DNA from: Talinum fruticosum
Lineage: Eukaryota; Streptophyta; Magnoliopsida; Caryophyllales; Talinaceae
Assembly (NCBI GenBank): GCA_021018815.1
Contig: JAITYX010000009.1
Coordinates: 8,310,501-8,374,500, forward strand
Direction: 5' to 3'
DNA length: 64,000 bases
Program-made: the position numbers and the translations under genes
The notes under the pieces: model-generated
Database searches by the model: none
What the model saw: the letters and a program-made list of their open reading frames with translations, nothing else
What the model was told of the DNA's origin: nothing
Shown here: piece by piece, positions 10,616 to 21,817 of the stretch
How positions within the stretch are numbered: the stretch's first letter is position 1
Layout of the letters: each line of letters opens with the position of its first letter

Positions 10616-12221
10616 CGAAGGTTTGCTCTGGCGAGGCACGGACACCCTAGAGGGGGTGAATAGGGTGATGATGAAATTTGCTTGAAATTTAAAATAGATA
10701 TGAATCTGAGGTGAGCGAGAGTCAAGGATGAACTCGTAAAAGTACTAACTCGTAATTCAGTGAAGAGTGAAGAAACAGAGTTAAGTAGAATTGTGAAACT
10801 GTCCGAGTCTAGAGTGCACTCGTAAAAGTAATAACTCAAAAAGTACGTGGAAACCCTCCTAGGGCAGAAAACCATGGACCGTGCTAATCCAAGCAAGAAG
10901 TCAAATCCACTATTTTGAGTCCACAAAATTCAAGTACACCGACTCAACCCGAGTTGCTCCCTTAAACAACTCCTTACAAGTTTTTTCCTAGACTCGTAAA
11001 TTACGTTATCCGATCTAGTACTTCCTAACCGAGATCACCCTTATAGTTCGTGACAACCGAGTTGAGTTAACCCTTACAGCCTTAGTCAAGGGACCTTACT
11101 TAAAGAGTACGAAAGAGAGTGTTTGTAACTAAGTACAAGACCTTACAAGTCGATAAATAATAAATACGTAATTGGAGTTGTAAGTAGAAGATTGAGAATG
11201 AATACAATGACTTTTGCTCAAGTATGTGTATTACCGATTGGTTCAACAATCTTTAAGTCTTGGAAGTTGGCTTCTATTTATAGATGACCAAGCAACTTAG
11301 CCGTTGTATCCATCTTCCGACTAGAAGTCCCTTATGACCGTTGTAATGGATTTTCTAAGTCACTCGTAAAATATCCATTGAGAGATGAACGTTGGGCAAT
11401 GGCTCTTGACTCCTTTGGAAGTCCCAAAACCACCGGTGGTGTCTTGAAAAATAAGGTGGAAACCACCGTTGAGCTTAGTATTGCAGATTTCCAGCTTTCA
11501 AAATAGACAAACCTCGACACAATTGTCCGGGGCTAGGTCGAGGTAGAAAAAGCCTTGTCTACTCGGTGATTTGACGTTTTGAAGCCGGTTACTTTTGTAA
11601 TTAAAAATTAGGATATCTTCATTTGAATAACCTACAAAAGGAAATCAATTTGGTTCTCAAAGTATACAATACTTTGGTTCAAGATTAGACATAAATAATA
11701 ACATAATTAAGATAATTAAGTAACTAATTATCTCGATTCGGAAAAGGAATGGAATTTTTCGAGTCTAATATCCATAATACTCAAAATTCTATCTTAGTCA
11801 ATCTAGAAGATAATCAAGTCAAAGTAGAAGGTCGAGTAAACAAACTTGATCTAGACTAAACAAAGTTCACACTAAATATGCTCGACTTGGAATAGAAAAT
11901 TAATAATGTAATTCCTGCAACATGAAGTCGGACTCGAGTTTATATGCGTGAAATAAAGTGTTTGAACATGCGATATTTCGAGCGTTGAGTGACTTAGAAC
12001 CGAGTGTGAAGTGGTAAGTACAAGTATGCTTTCCGAGTCGGTCGAGTCGCGCATAAACATATATAATAGTTTCTATAACACTCGGAGAAAATGATATATC
12101 ACTCGGAAAAGCTTTTACGGCACATGGAATGGCTTGAAATCAAAACCCTATAAGAGATGAAGTCTTATACCCGATTCCTTGATGGAACTCGAAAAGTGTA
12201 AGTATAAAGTCCGAGTCTTGA
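10616..12221 (-). repeat. 3' LTR of Cop-2
   Basis: This LTR of 1606 bp is on the minus strand. It is bordered by the reversed PPT at 12222-12236 and ends at 10616 with the complement of ACCTTCG. The TATA box is near 11274-11283 (CTATTTATAG read on the plus strand). It retains about 150 bases (near 11417-11560) that the 5' LTR of the same element has lost. Confidence 0.88.
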
Positions 12222-12236
12222 ATCTCCCCTTTTTGA
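12222..12236 (-). other. Polypurine tract of Cop-2
   Basis: On the minus strand it reads CAAAAGGGGAGATT directly before the LTR. It is preceded by GGAATGCCTTTCAT as in the other copies. Confidence 0.85.
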
Positions 12237-12585
12237 TGAAAGGCATTCCATACTTAGACAAAAACTTTGTTAGTGATATAAATCGATTTGCAAACTTGCT
12301 CGTAAAATAACTTAAGATTTCATAGCTATCGAGCAAGAAAAGAAATAAATCTAGATAGACAAGCAATTATTAATGATATGCATTTACTTCGTAACGTCAA
12401 AGAAAAATATTTATAAAGGGTGAGAGAGACTCCCTAAACAAGACAACAAATTTTTTCCTATCTATTCTCCCCTGCCTTTCAAAGAAAAACAAAACAGAAA
12501 TAGGAAGAATACAACGAGAAGTACATATTTGATGTCCTGGACAAAAGAGAAAAACATGAAATGATGTAAATAAAACACTAAGAAA

Positions 12586-14211
12586 CTAAGGAGGGGATGG
12601 ATCTGTCGGGGTTGAGGAGGAAGGACGAGTGGTGCGCCGGCGCCGATAAGATCTTAACGATGTGCTTGAGCGCGGTGGAGGAAGTACATGAATCTCTCGG
12701 TATCGGCTCGCTCCGAGTGGCCGACCCATAACTAGGTCGTCCGGAGGCTCGTCCTCTTGGAAGTCAACGACCGGAGAGGTGTGCTCGAGTTGACCTGCTG
12801 CCGAGTGTTCTTCACCAGCAAGTTCTTCCGACCCACTCGGATCGTTGTCTAAGCCGATCACCTATGGTTGTGCTTCAGAGCACCTGCACCCTCGGCCGCT
12901 GCTCCTTGTCCTTTATGCTATCCTTATCCTTCGGCTCTCCTTGATTAGAAGGAGCCGCCTCAGCCTACGAGCTCCCCTGCTTCTTCTCCTTTTTCTTCTT
13001 CTTCTCCTCCGTCCGAGGAGGACGTGGCGGGGCTCGAGGATTCCTTAGAAGTGTCCGAGTTACCCGGATCCCGAGCCGCCTTGGATCTTCTCTCCCGAAG
13101 GAGCTCGAGAAGCTCCCTTTGCTCCTTTACTGAGCCTTCATCTCAAGGAGCACGTCCCGCCGCTCTCTTATTTGAGATTGGGCGGTTTTTCGGTTGATGG
13201 TCATAGATCGGAAGATAGTCTTGAATGACCGGAGAAGGTCCTTGAGTTCCAAGGACACGTAAGAAATTTTGTTCATGAAAGCAAGTGGACAAAATGGAAG
13301 AAAGAGTTTTGGAAGCACCCGAGGTGGAGGCGCCACCAGGTGGAGCAGGAAGAGACAGAGGCGTTTCGGCTCGAGTCCGAGGCGGAGATGGTGGCCTCGG
13401 CTCGAGCCGTGGATCCGGACACCGGGTTTGGTTTTCCGGTATCCATACCTAAGAAGTTCCTTCTTGCCAACTACAATGGCAGCCTCGTAAACTGCGTTCG
13501 GATTTGAGGGAAGAGGAACTTTGAACTGTTTGAAGATGAGAATGAGAAGAGCACTAAAAGAAAGAGGGGTGTTCTTCTTGTTCGAGTCCGAGCCGGCACA
13601 GCGGCCATTTGCTTCAATGATAGCGGGAGAAAGGTCTACTTTGTAGCCCTCTAGGATATCAAAAAGAGCTTTAAGATGCTTGGAGTTGGGGTTCTCCTTG
13701 TCTGGAGTGCTGTGAGAAGAAGGTTCTCATCAAGTAAGAAACACGTAAGACGAGCTTCGACTTTAGTTAGGTCACGTAAAAGTTTTTACGTGACCCGGGG
13801 AACTCTTTGGCGTACTTTTCAAAGAAGTTGTCGACGACCTCATTGAAAGGTATTGGATTGCGGTTCAAGAAAAGGGAAGATACTTTGAACATATGATGGA
13901 GGAGGGAAGTATTGATTTGAACAGATGATGTTCGAACTCGGAGGTTAAAATACCCTCGGAGGTGGAAAGATAAGTGTAAAACTTAGAGACGAGTTCGGAA
14001 TAGATGAACTCGCTGAAACAGAGAAAGTTGTAGACCCCGGTCGATTGTATGTGAGGCAACCACGAAAATTTTGTGGTTCGGAAGAATTTATCATCCAGCG
14101 CAAGATGCGGGGTGACAAGAGGTTTCAAATTTGAGGGGCCTTCCTGGCTTTTATGCGGGGTTTCTTGGTGGCGTAACCAAGAAAATCGAGGTGAGAACCT
14201 CTTTTTGGCAT
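12586..14211 (-). pseudogene. Cop-2 post-pol (env-like position) ORF
   Basis: Minus-strand paralogue of the ORF at 6298. The start ATG is at 14211, giving MPKRGSHLDFLGYATKKPR. After a frameshift come LALDDKFFRTTKFSWLPHI, VYNFLCFSEFIYSELVSKF and GILTSEFEHHLFKSILPS (13865-14128). Distal parts are LLRSFKTIFRSMTINRKTA and RERRDVLLEMKAQ (13127-13336), likely coiled coil. An acidic C-terminus, DPSGSEELAGEEHSAA, with LVMGRPLGASRY ends at 12586. The implied length is about 540 residues. No transmembrane run is visible. It is broken by several frameshifts. The same C-terminal block (GRPLGAE) occurs in the copy at 59451. Confidence 0.72.
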
Positions 14212-14864
14212 TTTGATGGAGAAAAGAGAGAGAAGATACGCTTTAGAGAGAGGAGGAGGAGAGAGCTCGAAGAGAGTGAAAGAGAAGAAAAAAAAATTGA
14301 AGCAGAAAGAGTTTGAGAGCAACAGAGCTTACTTGAGATGTTCTTCACGAAGCTTGAGATCACCGGGTATCGCTTTAATAACAGAGCGCTTGTTTACGAG
14401 GATTTGATTTCGAGAGTAAGCGAGGAGTAAAGTAAAGAAATGAAGGAGAATAGGCGCTACTTATAAGAAAATATCCGTCCTTCGAGATCCGTTCGACTCA
14501 GCCTCTTTCAGCTAGTCGCCTCGCACCGGTGTGACTGTTCCCTTCTTCAACGGTTAGAATTCTAGTGGTTTGTCTCCCAACGGCTAGTTGTCCGATCATG
14601 ATGCGCAAGAGAGAGATAAAAAGAAAGATTTTGAAAATAATTTCCAAAATTCTCCACTTGTCTAGAGATGATTTCGAAGTTTAATGTCCATTTTTCTCGA
14701 AGTCTCGAGTCCGACTCAGCTAAGTTTCGAGTGACTCGAAACTGGAAATAGATAATAACTATCAGCTCAGTATGATCGAATCAACCGAACTAATGGTTAT
14801 TAACGAATCGTAAGCACATAACACATAATCATGCATTAAAAATTTTCACATAGAAAAAAAATAA

Positions 14865-15530
14865 CTATGCATTTAACATACCAAGCTCATTCCTAATAAA
14901 GCAAAACCGATCCTCACTAAGTGGTTTAGTAAAGATATCAGCTAATTGAAGATTGGTAGGAATGAATTCGAGTTCAATATCACATTTCTCGAATGGTCTC
15001 TCAAGAAATGATACATGACCTCAATGTGTTTCGTCTTTGAGTGCTGAACCGGATTTTTGGTGATGCTGATTGCACTCGATTATCACACTTGATTGGAACC
15101 GATTTGAAAGAAAGTCCAATATCTCTCAAGTGTTGCTTTATCCACAAAATCTGAGCACAACATGATCCAAATTGTAATATACTTAGCCTCGGTAGTTGAT
15201 AGAGCTACCAAGATATTAAGGATTGACCCAAAATTGGCAAGCTCCCGAGGTGCTCTTTCTATCGACTTTGTATCTAGCGTAATCAGCATCCGAGTATCCA
15301 AGTGAGAGTTATTTCGAGTCTCCGGAGTACCATAGACCTAAATTCCGAGTCCCCGCAAGATATCCGAATATTCTCTTCACCGCAGATGAGATGTGATTCT
15401 TTTGGATTAGCTTGGAATCTTGCGCATAGACAGACACTAAACATTATACATGGCCTACTGGAAGTAAGGAAAGATCCAATCATACCTCGATAGAGCTTCG
15501 ATCTATTGCTTTACCTTTTTCGTCCGAGTC
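14865..15530 (-). pseudogene. Cop-2 RNase H and end of pol
   Basis: Minus strand. MFSVCLCARFQANPKESHL lies near 15440. ADIFTKPLSEDRF lies near 14925 and the family stop at 14865-14867 follows NELGMLNA. Stops and frame changes show it is dead. Compared with Cop-1, the terminal 10 codons are in frame. Confidence 0.8.
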
Positions 15531-15540
15531 CAATTTTATG

Positions 15541-16340
15541 CTATCGGTCATAGGGGTTGCTTGCATGCTTCGCATCTTGAAGTTTATACTTTTTCAGCAG
15601 CTCCTTGGTGTACTTCAATTGATGGACATAGATTCCATTTTTGTCTTGCTTGATTTGTAGACCAAGGAAGAAGTTAAGTTCTCCCATTATACTCATTTGA
15701 AATTCCTGTCTCATTAACTCGAAAAATCTCGACACAGAATTTCATTAGTAGCTCCAAAAATTATGTCATCAACATATATCGGAGCGATAAGGAAGTCTTT
15801 CCCCTTGGTTTTTATAAAGAGAGTCTTGTCAATCTGACCTCTTATAAAATCATTTTAAACCAAGAAATTGCTCAGTCTTTCATACCAAGCTCCGGGAGCT
15901 TGTTTAAGACCATAAAGAGCTTTTTGAAGTTTGAAAACATGATTTGGAAATGTTGAGTTTTCAAATACAAGGGGCTGCTCAACATAGACTTCCTCTTCGA
16001 TAAAGCCATTAAGAAATGCACACTTAACATCCATTTGATATAACTTGATATTCATGTTAGATGCAAATGCTAATAGGATTCTAATGGCTTCAATTCCGCA
16101 ACAGATGCGAAGGTTTCCCCACAATCAATCCCTTCTTCCCGATTGTATCCTTGAGCCACAAATCTAGCCTTGTTTTTTACTACGAACCCACTTTCATCCC
16201 ATTTGTTCTTGAAAACCCATTTGGTGCCTATGCCTCGGTGGTCAAAAGGTCGTTTGGTGAGAGTCCGGACTTCGTTTCTTTCGAATTGATTGAGTTCCTC
16301 ATACATGGCTTCTACCCATTCAGGTTCATTTAGGACCTCC
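15541..16340 (-). pseudogene. Cop-2 reverse transcriptase
   Basis: Read on the minus strand: EPEWVEAMYEELNQFERNE, GTKWVFKNKWDESG, VAQGYNREEGIDCGETFA in an open stretch at 16070-16501. Then comes LYQMDVKCAFLNGFIEEEVY (15855-16124), the polymerase motif YVDD at 15765-15776, and ELNFFLGLQIKQDKNGIYVH to 15541. It is the best preserved RT in the window, interrupted only a few times. Confidence 0.88.
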
Positions 16341-16799
16341 AAGTGCATTTTTAGGTTCGAGTTAATGAAATGAATGTAGTGAATGCTCATAAATTCCGAA
16401 GAGAGGAACGAGTTCTTACCCCACTCGTTGATATCGGATAATATGTTTTCTAGTGGATGACTAGAAGCACACTTGAATGCTCTACCTATTCTCCGATTCA
16501 CTAGATCCGTAGGCCGAATTGGTTGATCTTCGAGGTCCGTTCCGAGTGAGCTTGTTCAACATTCTATGCGTGTTCTTGAGTTGTCTCATTCTAAGTCACT
16601 TCGTTCCGAGTGTCTTCATTCCGAGTGTCATGGATTTGATTCTTGATGGACTCATTTTCATTTCGATCATCATCTCTACCGAGCTTTAAGTCCGAGAATG
16701 ATGATTCACTTGGCTTTTCCTGTTCAATCTCATCAAACACAACGCGGATGCTTTCTTCCACTTTGTTAGTTTTCTTATTGAAAATGCGATATGCTTTAC

Positions 16800-17600
16800 T
16801 AGGAGATGAGTAACCCGTAAAAATACCTTCATCTCGCCGAGCATCAAACTTGATCAGTGATCCTTACCATTGTTGTGAACAAAACACTTACATCCAAAGG
16901 GCTTGAAGTATGAGATATTGGGTTTCTTCCCTTTGTAGAGCTCATACGATATTTTCTTCCGGATAGGTCCGATGAGGCATCTGTTCAAGGTGTAGTTTAC
17001 TCGTATTTATCGGCTCATCCTAGAAATAGTAGGGTAGATTATGTTCAATCATCATTGTCCTAGCTATTTCTTCTAGAGTTCTGTTCTTTCTCTCTACTAC
17101 TCCATTTTGTTGAGGAGTTCTTGGTGCCGAGAAGTTGTGGTAGATGCCATTTTTGTCATAAAATTCTACAAATTCCGAGTAGTCGAACTCCCTTCCATGG
17201 TTAGTTCGAATTCTCTAGATATGAGTCCGAGACTCAACTTGGATTTTTCTGCAGAGCTTGCTCGAACTCTTTAAATGCTTCATTTTTGTGCTTAAGAAAA
17301 ATACCTAGGTAAATCGTGAGTAATCATCAACAATAACAAGTACATATGATTTACCTCCAAGACTCTTAACAGGCATTTCACCACATAAGTCCATATGTAG
17401 CATTTCAAGCACCTTTGATGTGGAAACTATCTTCAGAGATTTGAAAGATGATCCGACTTGTTTCCCTTTTGTGCAAGCTTCGCAAATTTTATCTTTCTTA
17501 AAAGCACAATTAGGCAATCCTCTCACTAAACCATGAGATGCTAATTTCTTAAAAGTATGCATGCTAACATGACCTAATCTACGATGCCATGTCCAAGAGT
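16800..17600 (-). pseudogene. Cop-2 GAG-pre-integrase and integrase
   Basis: Minus strand. WHRRLGHVSMHTFKKLA and EACTKGKQVG (17305-17562) form the zinc region. HMDLCGEM carries the first catalytic Asp. The second site reads RTNHGREF, so the second Asp is Asn. GVVERKNRTLEE near 17080 carries the Glu. A D-to-N change at the second site would kill the enzyme even without the stops. FDARRDEGIFTGYSS near 16840 closes the domain. Confidence 0.85.
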
Positions 17601-17778
17601 CATCAAGAAGTTATGCTTTTAAACAAGATAAATTCCGACTCGGGTCGAAAAAGGAATAATGTAAGTGTTACCCGACCTCTTATCGGAGAGCCTAATCTGT
17701 TTGGTAGCATCATCGGAGATATAATAGTTGGTCCGAGTGAATCTTACCTCTTGACCTTTATCGCACAATTGAGAGATG

Positions 17779-17997
17779 CTAAGCATATTGTACTTCAGTC
17801 CTTTGACAAGGAAGACTCGGGCCGACCGGATTGCTTCCCTTTCCAATCTTGCCTATCCCAACTATCTTGCCTTTGGTGTCATCTCTAAATGTGACTTTTC
17901 CTCCTTTGTACTCTTCGAACTCGTAAAAGAGTCCTGAATCTCCTAACTTGTGGCGTAAGCATCCACCGTCAAGGTACCATTGCCCTTTTGATGTTTT
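17779..17997 (-). pseudogene. Cop-2 protease domain
   Basis: WYLDGGCLRHKLGDSGLF, then GGKVTFRDD and KGKIVGIGKIG on the minus strand. The active-site triplet DSG is DGG here. It continues in another frame into LKYNMLSISQLCDKGQEV (17619-17846). Confidence 0.8.
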
Positions 17998-18089
17998 CTC
18001 GAGTGGCCTGGAAAACGTAAACAAACTAACCCTTCTCACTTCCTCTAACAAACCCAAGAACACCCTTTACCGTGGTCCTTTTCTGAGGA

Positions 18090-19828
18090 AGAAGGTTTTT
18101 CGAACCCGCATTTAAATGACCTTGGGTTTGGTCTGGTTCTAAGTCTTCCATTTAGAGAACTCGAGTTTGTATCTCTTTCTTTCGAAAATCTTTTCTCTTA
18201 TGAACCGGTAGAGATGATTTTCTCCTGTAAACCGGTGTAGGCTCAGCCCTCCTTTCATTTTTAGGAATAGGGTCATGCTCAGCATTCCTAAACTTTACAG
18301 CTTCTGGAATCCTTTTGAAAAGCTCTGAGTAGGAATTGGATTCCTCCTCTTTGTTAAAACCAAGACCTTCTTTTCTAAAGGAGACACATTGAGATCCCAA
18401 GAGCATATCAAGGTTTTTCTGACCTTGAGTAAACTTTAAAACAAGATCTTCGAGACTCATTGAGCTTTTGCTTTAGTTGCTCATTTTCTTTTCTGAGTAT
18501 CTCATACTCAATCTCATTGGATTGAGCACTAGTCTTGAATTCTATGAGTGCAAGTCTCGAGTTTTTCCAACTCATTTTTTAAAGAAATGCTCTCGAAGAA
18601 ATTGACTCAAGTTGTTCTTTAAAATGAGAAGAGTCGAATTGGACTTCTCCTCCAAAGTGAAAATATACTTGGTTAAATCAACTTTGGAAAATTGAGAAAG
18701 TATTCAATTATCTCTTGAGGATTTGCTTCCTCATTGTCTAATTGATCTCGTGTCTCGAGGCTATTTTCACTTCGAGTCGGAAAGTGCCATCAACACTTGG
18801 AGTCATCTAAGTCCTCATCATGTTCCGATGAGTCCTCGTCACTCCATGTGGCCATCATAGCCTTTTTCTTTCTTTTGTCCCTTTTTCTCTTGGGACAATC
18901 CTTGACTATGTGTTCCTTGCTGCCTCATTCAAAACATCCAAAGTTCTTAGTCAAAGATAACTTTGAAGGGAAGAGTATTTACCTTTTCTATCCTTCTTGT
19001 CTTTCTTATAGAACTCTTCTTTTGGCTTCTTATCCCATCTATGTGCTTCATCATTCTCTTGAAGCCTCTAGCGATGAGTACCATGGGATCCTCTTCGAGT
19101 CGAAGAACTCATATTTGCTTCTCTCGGTTTCCGAGGCTTTCAGCCGCAATGTTCTTTTTGGTGCCGACCTCTCGCATCCTCCTCTTCTAGGTGGATCTCG
19201 ATGGGTGAGAAGCTTCCCAATGAGTTCGTCTCGGCTTTAGTACGGACAAGTTCTCGAGCCTCTTCCGGGACCCCATCTTTTCTTAGGTAAGCTTCGAGTA
19301 TCTTTCCGCACATTTCCTCGTGGGAAATCTTTTACCTAGAGATTTGAGATTCTTGTTAATCTCAAGAAAGCGAGTGAACATCTAAGTGATGTTTTGTTCT
19401 GCTCCATCTTGAACAGCTCATACTTATGAAGATATTGTCTTATCTTCGCTTGTCCGACTTGGCTTATGCCTTCATAAGTGTTGACCGAGTGTCCCATACT
19501 TCTTTGGCCGTATCACAGTGCAGATACTCTGGTTGTATTCTTCCGAGCCGATGGCGCACATCGAATGTTTATTGCCTTGAAGTTCTTTCGAACTTCTCTC
19601 GCTTCATCAGCAGTGAACTCGGCCTTTGTCTTGGGTACGAGTCTTGTTCCTTCCGTCTTCATGGAAATGTAGTTGCCTACTTGTATAGTGTTCCGGATAT
19701 CCTCGTCCCGATCCAAGCAGGAAACATTCCATGAGTTTCTTCCAAAGTGCACAAAGTTAGATCCTTTGAACTTTGGTGGTCTCGCTGGAAGACCTTCCTT
19801 CATCAAACTCTCCGTTGTTCTTAGCCAT
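18090..19828 (-). pseudogene. gag: Cop-2 gag (broken)
   Basis: Minus-strand gag with start ATG at 19828, 47 bases after its PBS. PPKFKGSNFVHFGRNSWNV and YISMKTEGTRLVPKTKAEF (19513-19806) are the N-terminal part. The zinc knuckle near 18905-18950 reads CFE-stop-GSKEHIVKDC: its second Cys codon (TGT) has become TGA. A charged C-terminal region covers 18152-18460. Frameshifts are scattered throughout. Confidence 0.83.
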
Positions 19829-19874
19829 TTGATCTTTAGACCTTTGGATGGTTAGATCCTTTTCTTAAAAGCTA

Positions 19875-19888
19875 GGCTCGATACCAAT
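19875..19888 (-). other. Primer binding site of Cop-2
   Basis: Minus strand ATTGGTATCGAGCC, identical to the site at 844-857 and directly next to the LTR at 19889. Confidence 0.85.
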
Positions 19889-21335
19889 TGAAGGTTTGCT
19901 CGAGGAGAGGCTAAGTCACCCTAGAGGGGGTAAATAGGGTGATGATGAAATTTGCTTCAAATTTAAAATAGATATGAATCTCATGTGAGCGACAGTCACA
20001 CATGAGCTTAGAAAAGCACTAACTCGTAAATCACTCGAAGAGTTAAGAAACAGATTAAACGTAAACTTTAAACCTGTCTCGAGACTAGATTCACTCACAA
20101 AATTAATAACTCGGAAAGTACGTGGAAACCCTCCTGGGCGTGAAAACCACGGACCGTGCTAATCCAAGCATAAAGTCAAATCCACTATTTTGAGTCCACA
20201 AAATACAATAGACTCGACTTGACCTGAGTTGCTCCCTTAGACAACTCTTTACAAGTTTTTCCTAGACTCAAAAACTTCCTTATCTCGATCTAATTTTTCC
20301 TAACCGAGATCACCCTTACAGCTAGGGACAATTGAGTCGAGTTAACCCTTACAACTCGGTCAAGGGACCTTACTTAGAGAGTAAGAAAGAAAGTGTTTGT
20401 AATCGAGTACAAGACCTTACAACTCAAAATATTATGAAATACAGAATTGGAGTTGTAAGTAGAAGATTGAGAATGAATACAATGACTTTCGATCAAATAT
20501 ATATATTAACAATAGATTCGGCAATCTTCAAGTCTTGAAAGTTGGCTTCTATTTATAGATGACCAAGCAGCTTAGTCTGTTGTGTCCGTGTTCGACGAGA
20601 AGTCCTTTGTGACCGTTGTAAAGGATTTTCCGAGTCACTCGGAAAATATCCGTTGAGATATGAACATTGAGCAACGATTCTCGACTCCTTTGTCTCGCTG
20701 GTGATTTGACATTTTGAAGTGGGTTACTTTTGCAATTCAAATTTAGGATAGCCTCATTTGAATAACCTACAAAAGCAAATCAATTTGGTTCTCAATGTAT
20801 AAAATACTTTGGTCCAAGATTAGACACGGATAATATTATAATTAAAATAATTAAATGACTAATTATCCGAATTAGAAAAGAAAAGGAATTTTCTGAGTCT
20901 AATATCCATGAAACTCAAATTCCATCTTAGTCTGTCTAGAAGGCAATCAATTCGGATAAAGAATATCGGAGTAAACAAATTGATCTAGACTAAACAAAAT
21001 TCAAACTAAATATGCTGACTTGGAACAATGTAATTCCCGAATTATAAAGTCGGACTCGAGTTTGAGCGCAAAAAGATAATGTTTGAATCATGCGATATAT
21101 CCGAGTGTTGGGTGACTCGGAACCGAGTGAGAAGTAGCATATAGAATTATGCTTTCTTAGTCAATCGGAGTCGGTGAACCCCATACTAGATTCTATAACA
21201 CTCGGAAGAAATATTATATCACTCGTAAAAGTTTCTAAGATGCATGTCTTGAAGTTAAAACCCTATAAGAAATGAAGTCTTATACCCGATTCCTTGATGG
21301 AACTCGAAACGTGTAAGTAAAAGTCCGAGTCTTCA
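19889..21335 (-). repeat. 5' LTR of Cop-2
   Basis: This 1447-bp minus-strand LTR has the terminal repeat TGAAG/CTTCA at both ends. The TATA box is near 20549-20558. It is about 150 bp shorter than its partner at 10616-12221 because of one internal deletion at about 20690-20697. The outer flanks CGGAT (10611-10615) and AAGGAT (21336) share only GGAT, so the target duplication is doubtful. Confidence 0.87.
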
Positions 21336-21339
21336 AAGG

Positions 21340-21817
21340 ATTCACAAGCAAGCGAAGAATTTTTTTAGGGAAGGGTTAGATCGTGAAAGAAGAAAGGGTT
21401 TAGTTAATTCGGTCAAACTAAAAAGAATTAATTAAAATTTTTGTTTTAATTTTTTATATTCTCATCCTTTTATTTTCTTCGTTTTTTAATTAATTTTTAA
21501 TAATTATAATATAATAATCTATGGTGCCACATCATAAGCATTACCAACAAACATATCCAGTTCAAATATACTATTGGTAATGAAATTGTAATACGATCGG
21601 ATAATGTAAGTGTTACTATTACAATGACAATACTAACAATTTAATTTTTCTACTCGCTAATATTTTTGACTTTTATCAACGAGATAAGTAAGTGTGGTCT
21701 GTTTCAATAATAATACTATCGGATAATGTAAATGCTCGCTATCAATAACTTTTATTAACAGTAACATAATTTTTGTTACTCGTCAAGCCGTTGGTAATTC
21801 TAACATTTCTTGTAGTG
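21340..21817. mobile_element. Right end of a CACTA transposon (CACTA-2)
   Basis: The sequence ends ...ATTTCTTGTAGTG at 21817, the complement of the typical plant CACTA terminus CACTACAAGAAAT. ATTACCAAC/GTTGGTAAT words at about 21540, 21580 and 21788 look like the subterminal repeats bound by CACTA transposases. No transposase is seen; the left part is missing or was lost when Cop-2 landed. The left limit is a guess. Confidence 0.6.

Noticed and set aside
12845..13048. Leu/Arg-rich plus-strand ORF
   Set aside because: It is the complement of the acidic Glu-rich tail of the Cop-2 post-pol ORF.
10611..21340. Target-site duplication for Cop-2
   Set aside because: Flanks CGGAT and AAGGA(T) share only GGAT with an offset; not good enough to claim.
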